In this document: positions 4,879 through 7,458 of the stretch, piece by piece
Numbering within the stretch: the stretch's first letter is position 1
Layout: each line of letters opens with the position of its first letter
NCBI GenBank assembly: GCA_017560705.1
Contig: JAFZEK010000306.1
Coordinates: 1 to 7,458, forward strand
Direction: 5' to 3'
DNA: 7,458 nt
Origin: Bacteroidales bacterium
GTDB taxonomy: Bacteria; Bacteroidota; Bacteroidia; Bacteroidales; P3
The notes under the pieces: model-generated
The model's input: the letters and a program-made list of their open reading frames with translations, nothing else
Told to the model about the DNA's origin: nothing
The model's database searches: none
Translations under genes and position numbers: made by a program

Positions 4879-5838
4879 CTATGGGTTGGGGTCGAGTCGG
4901 CTGCCACAGCGTTTGCAAAATATGGCATCGTCGTCGTTCTTATCCAAGTGGCATTTTGGGCAAATCCTTGGAGTGGTGTTGGTGTTTTCGCCTTCTTTGT
5001 TCTGGGGTGTTTTCTTCTTTTCGGAGGTTATGAAGTCGGCACTTATTATGCCTGTTGGCACGGCTATTATGGAGTAACCAAGAATCATTATAGTGCCGGC
5101 TATTATCTGTCCTAAGTTGGTGACGGGAGTTATGTCGCCATAGCCTACGGTGGTGAGGGTCACTATGGCCCAGTATATTCCTTTGGGGATGCTGGAAAGA
5201 TTGCGATTTATATCCCCTTCAATGGAGTACATAAAAGCTCCAAGAATGATGGAAGTGATGAAAACAAAGAGCATGAATATCACTATCTTTCGTAGGCTTT
5301 TGCGTAGTGTTTGCAGTATGACGGTGGCTTCTTGCATAAAGCTGCCCAAATTTAGTATTCGGAATATGCGCAGCACACGCAGTATTCGTATAACCATCAC
5401 AGATTGCATGCTAGGGAATAGAATGCCTAGGTAGAAAGGGAAGATGGAAAGAATATCCACAATGCCGTAGAAGGATGTGATGTAGTGGAATGGTCTGTTG
5501 GTGCAGTATATACGAAGAAGGTATTCGGCAGTGAAAGCAAGAGTAAGACCCCATTCCAATATCATGAAAGGGATGGAGAGGTATTTGTTTAGCGTGGGTA
5601 TACTGTTTAGTATAAGTATTAGCACGCTAATGCCAATGGCATAGAGTAAATATATGTCGAACTGCTTTCCGGCAGGGGTGTCGGAGCGGAATATAATAGT
5701 GTTTAGCTCACTCTTCGAGGGGAATGTGAGCTTTAGTTTTCGGAAGATATAACCAAATAACCGCTCTATAAAGGTGTCGTAGTCTTCACGAGTAGGTATA
5801 AGGTCTAGGAGTAATCTAATAAATCTAAGCCATTTCAT
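4879..5838 (-). CDS. Voltage-gated-type potassium channel with C-terminal zinc ribbon
   Basis: A 319-residue inner-membrane protein with the six-helix layout of voltage-gated cation channels: S1 about 60-79, S2 about 88-110, S3 about 122-141, S4 about 147-163, S5 about 183-205, pore helix about 219-229, S6 about 244-268. S4 carries arginines at every third position (R151, R154, R157, R160), as a voltage sensor should. The filter is TVGYGD (230-235), diagnostic for potassium selectivity. After S6 comes a charged linker (about 272-290), then a cytoplasmic zinc ribbon with CPKC (293-296) and CKRC (308-311). The N-terminal 55 residues form a charged cytoplasmic region. It would work as a tetramer letting potassium cross the inner membrane. 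The ATG at 5838 lies 10 bases after the stop of the peptidase gene, so the two are co-transcribed. The family is sure; the job of the ribbon is unknown. Confidence 0.93.
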   Translation of the reverse strand: MKWLRFIRLLLDLIPTREDYDTFIERLFGYIFRKLKLTFPSKSELNTIIFRSDTPAGKQFDIYLLYAIGISVLILILNSIPTLNKYLSIPFMILEWGLTLAFTAEYLLRIYCTNRPFHYITSFYGIVDILSIFPFYLGILFPSMQSVMVIRILRVLRIFRILNLGSFMQEATVILQTLRKSLRKIVIFMLFVFITSIILGAFMYSIEGDINRNLSSIPKGIYWAIVTLTTVGYGDITPVTNLGQIIAGTIMILGYSIIAVPTGIISADFITSEKKKTPQNKEGENTNTTPRICPKCHLDKNDDDAIFCKRCGSRLDPNP

Positions 5839-5848
5839 AACTAGGAAG

Positions 5849-7087
5849 TTATTCTTTTTTTAGATAATAAAGTGTGGAACATTGCTCGGGCAAAAAAGTT
5901 TCTGTAGCTAGTCGTTTAATATCGTCGGGGCTTACAGCAGCATAGCATTGAGGTTCGCTATTGATGAGGTCGATGTTTCCAAGGTGGTCGAAGTAGCCAA
6001 GGTTCATAGCACGGTCCAGCACTTTGTATTGGGAATACACAAAGGTTATTTCCAATTTGTTTTTCACCTTTTCTAGTTCTTGCTCGCTTATAGTCTCGTT
6101 CTTTAAGCGTTCTATTTGGGCAAGGATGGCATTTTCAGCTGTCGTCATTTCTACTCCTTCGGCTAGTTTGCCCACGAAGATGAATAGTCCTTCGTCTATA
6201 TCTCCTGTTATATAAGCATTTATTTCGGTGAATAGCTTTTCTTTTTTCACTAGCTCGGTATATAATCTTGATGAGCTTCCGTTGGATAGAATGTCCGACA
6301 TTAGGTCGAAAGCGTAATAGTCGTGGCTCATTCGTCGGCTCATTTTGTAGGCTTTGTATATGGCATTGGATGGCACATCGCGGTGCACCGTAAGGCTTCG
6401 AGCTTCGGTTTGTTTGGGTTCTTGTGGCAGTTGGCGAATGTAGGCATTGCCTGCAGGTATGGGTTCAAACCATTTTTTTACCAAATCTATAGTCTCGGCT
6501 TCGTCGATGTTGCCTGCTATGCTTAGTATGGCGTTGTTTGGCCTATAGAAAGTGTAGAAGAATTGTTTCACATCGTCCATAGTAGCATTTTCTATGTGCG
6601 ATATGTCTTTGCCTATAGTGCTCCATTGGTAGGGGTGCACCTTGTAGGCTAGCGGGCGTAGTAGTAGCCACACATCACCGTAGGGCTGATTAAGAAAACG
6701 TTGGCGAAACTCTTCGATAACAACATTCCTTTGCACTTCCAAGCTCTTTTCCGAAAAGATAAGCTCATTCATTCGGTCGGATTCTAGCCACAATGCTGTT
6801 TCCAAATACTGCTTAGGAAGGGATATGTAGTAGTTGGTTATATCGTTGTTGGTAAAGGCGTTGTTTTCGGCACCTGCTTTATTGGCGTGGTAGTCGTAGT
6901 CCGGAATGTTCTTAGAACCTCCAAACATTAGATGTTCAAACAGATGAGCAAAACCGGTTTTGTTTGGATTCTCGTCTCTTGCTCCCACGTTGTATAGTAG
7001 GTTTACGGATACTAGGGGTGTGGCGTTCTCTTGATGTGTTATCAGGGTCAGACCGTTGGATAATATTGTTTTGTTGTATGTTATCAT
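5849..7087 (-). CDS. M16 family zinc metallopeptidase, cytoplasmic
   Basis: A 412-residue protein of the M16B type (mitochondrial-processing-peptidase-like), full length for that group. The inverted zinc motif HLFEH lies at 48-52 (H48 and H52 ligands, E51 catalytic). The distal glutamate ligand is E125 or E126 in VVIEEFRQR. The linker motif RPNNAILSIAGNID (182-195) and the second-half signature GSSSRLYTELV (270-280), with the Arg and Tyr used in substrate binding, are present. It therefore carries both functional halves in one chain and probably works as a homodimer. There is no signal peptide, unlike many periplasmic M16 proteins of this phylum. It is the first gene of the operon with the potassium channel (10-base gap) and rhodanese. 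No inactive M16 partner lies beside it. No minus-strand TAnnTTTG box was found upstream, so its promoter is unclear. Confidence 0.94.
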   Translation of the reverse strand: MITYNKTILSNGLTLITHQENATPLVSVNLLYNVGARDENPNKTGFAHLFEHLMFGGSKNIPDYDYHANKAGAENNAFTNNDITNYYISLPKQYLETALWLESDRMNELIFSEKSLEVQRNVVIEEFRQRFLNQPYGDVWLLLRPLAYKVHPYQWSTIGKDISHIENATMDDVKQFFYTFYRPNNAILSIAGNIDEAETIDLVKKWFEPIPAGNAYIRQLPQEPKQTEARSLTVHRDVPSNAIYKAYKMSRRMSHDYYAFDLMSDILSNGSSSRLYTELVKKEKLFTEINAYITGDIDEGLFIFVGKLAEGVEMTTAENAILAQIERLKNETISEQELEKVKNKLEITFVYSQYKVLDRAMNLGYFDHLGNIDLINSEPQCYAAVSPDDIKRLATETFLPEQCSTLYYLKKE

Positions 7088-7122
7088 TAAAATAGTAGAT
7101 TAAATTCTAAAAACGGCATTTA

Positions 7123-7154
7123 TTGTTTTGTAGTATTTGGATGCTTTAATTTTG
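7123..7154 (+). promoter_or_regulatory. Plus-strand promoter far upstream of the gene at 7397
   Basis: TTG (7123-7125), exactly 21 bases, then TAATTTTG (7147-7154) matches the Bacteroidota consensus. Transcription would start near 7160, about 237 bases before the ATG at 7397. It may serve a small RNA, a short frame at 7165-7254, or be a second promoter of the downstream gene. Confidence 0.5.
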
Positions 7155-7164
7155 TAGGAATACA

Positions 7165-7254
7165 ATGTGTAGAAATAGTTCTGAAAATGCAGTGTTGCTA
7201 GTATTAAGTGCTGAAGAAAAGCAGACTTTTTGGAGCTTAAAGGATGTATATTGA
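7165..7254 (+). CDS. Possible 29-residue small protein
   Basis: An ATG about 5 bases after the predicted start of transcription opens a frame of 29 codons, beginning MCRNSSENAVLLVL and ending LKDVY before TGA. The promoter position is the only support: there is no ribosome binding site, so translation would be essentially leaderless, and no family is recognised. A short open frame of this size also arises by chance. Confidence 0.15.
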   Translation: MCRNSSENAVLLVLSAEEKQTFWSLKDVY

Positions 7255-7351
7255 GGAAAAAAGTGAAATACTTTGCGTTTATACACTGTTGGTTATGAGT
7301 GTTTATATATTAAAGTTGGGGTATAGGTTTTATTCTTTTCAAAAAAAAATG

Positions 7352-7359
7352 TATCTTTG
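7352..7359 (+). promoter_or_regulatory. -7 promoter box of the gene at 7397
   Basis: TATCTTTG followed by CAAAC is identical to the -7 box of the AraC gene. The expected TTG about 21 bases upstream is replaced by TTT (7328-7330). The leader would be about 31 bases. Confidence 0.6.
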
Positions 7360-7396
7360 CAAACTCAGAAGAAAATAAAATAACACTGATAATATC

Positions 7397-7458
7397 ATGA
7401 AAAGATTAAGCAAATCATTAGCAATAGGATTGCTAACAATTTCGATGGCTTTGGCTAG
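7397..7458 (+). CDS. Start of an exported protein, C-terminus outside the window
   Basis: Only 20 complete codons are visible: MKRLSKSLAIGLLTISMALA. A basic start followed by a hydrophobic core ending in ALA is a standard signal peptide, so the product is exported. Correct spacing behind a TATCTTTG box supports the start. Nothing can be said about function. It is transcribed divergently from the peptidase operon. Confidence 0.65.
   Translation, partial: MKRLSKSLAIGLLTISMALA

Larger units (their letters stand above)
7088..7396. other. Divergent intergenic region with two plus-strand promoter signals
   Basis: The stretch separates the minus-strand peptidase operon from a plus-strand gene. It holds promoter signals at 7123-7154 and 7352-7359, a possible 29-codon frame at 7165-7254, and an imperfect hairpin around ACACT (7282-7286) and AGTGT (7296-7300). 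No CAAAnnTA (minus-strand -7 box) occurs here to serve the peptidase gene. Confidence 0.5.

Noticed and set aside
4528..5434. Plus-strand frames opposite the rhodanese and channel genes
   Set aside because: Cys- and Val-rich antisense shadows; the minus-strand genes have clear motifs throughout.
6024..6526. Two plus-strand frames opposite the M16 gene
   Set aside because: Antisense shadows of a complete conserved peptidase gene.

Overview
The window looks like chromosomal DNA from a low-GC member of the Bacteroidota, most likely Bacteroidales. Three things point there. Several promoters fit the Bacteroidota pattern (TTG, about 21 bases, then TAnnTTTG), for example at 2955-2986 and 7123-7154. 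Lipoprotein signal peptides are frequent, and exported proteins have signals ending in AQ. Most genes lack a strong Shine-Dalgarno sequence. The species cannot be fixed from the sequence.

Layout, left to right. (1) 1-242: the 5' end of a minus-strand gene for an exported protein of unknown function. (2) 243-648: non-coding, with a cluster of mutually exclusive inverted repeats. (3) 649-1921: two overlapping minus-strand genes for small lipoproteins of unknown family, probably translationally coupled, preceded by a long structured leader and a candidate promoter at 2141-2173. (4) 2153-2512: a compact segment bounded by 9-base inverted repeats, holding a doubtful 79-codon frame and several copies of the heptamer ATAGGCA. 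(5) 2534-2986: a long AT-rich control region with 21-base tandem repeats, parts of which recur at the promoter of (6) an AraC-family regulator at 3028-3912, which ends in a strong terminator. (7) 3977-4197: a non-coding array with 22-base periodicity and conserved and variable sectors. (8) 4441-7087: a minus-strand operon transcribed in the order M16 zinc peptidase, voltage-gated-type potassium channel with a C-terminal zinc ribbon, exported rhodanese; a strong terminator follows. (9) 7088-7396: a divergent intergenic region with two plus-strand promoter signals and a possible 29-codon frame. (10) 7397-7458: the start of another exported protein.

The recognisable protein functions are ordinary. 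No complete mobile element, RNA gene or defence system is visible. The most unusual material is non-coding: the 22-base array behind the AraC gene, the split 21-base repeats in front of it, and the 2048-2534 segment. The two lipoproteins have no family I recognise and are the main protein unknowns.
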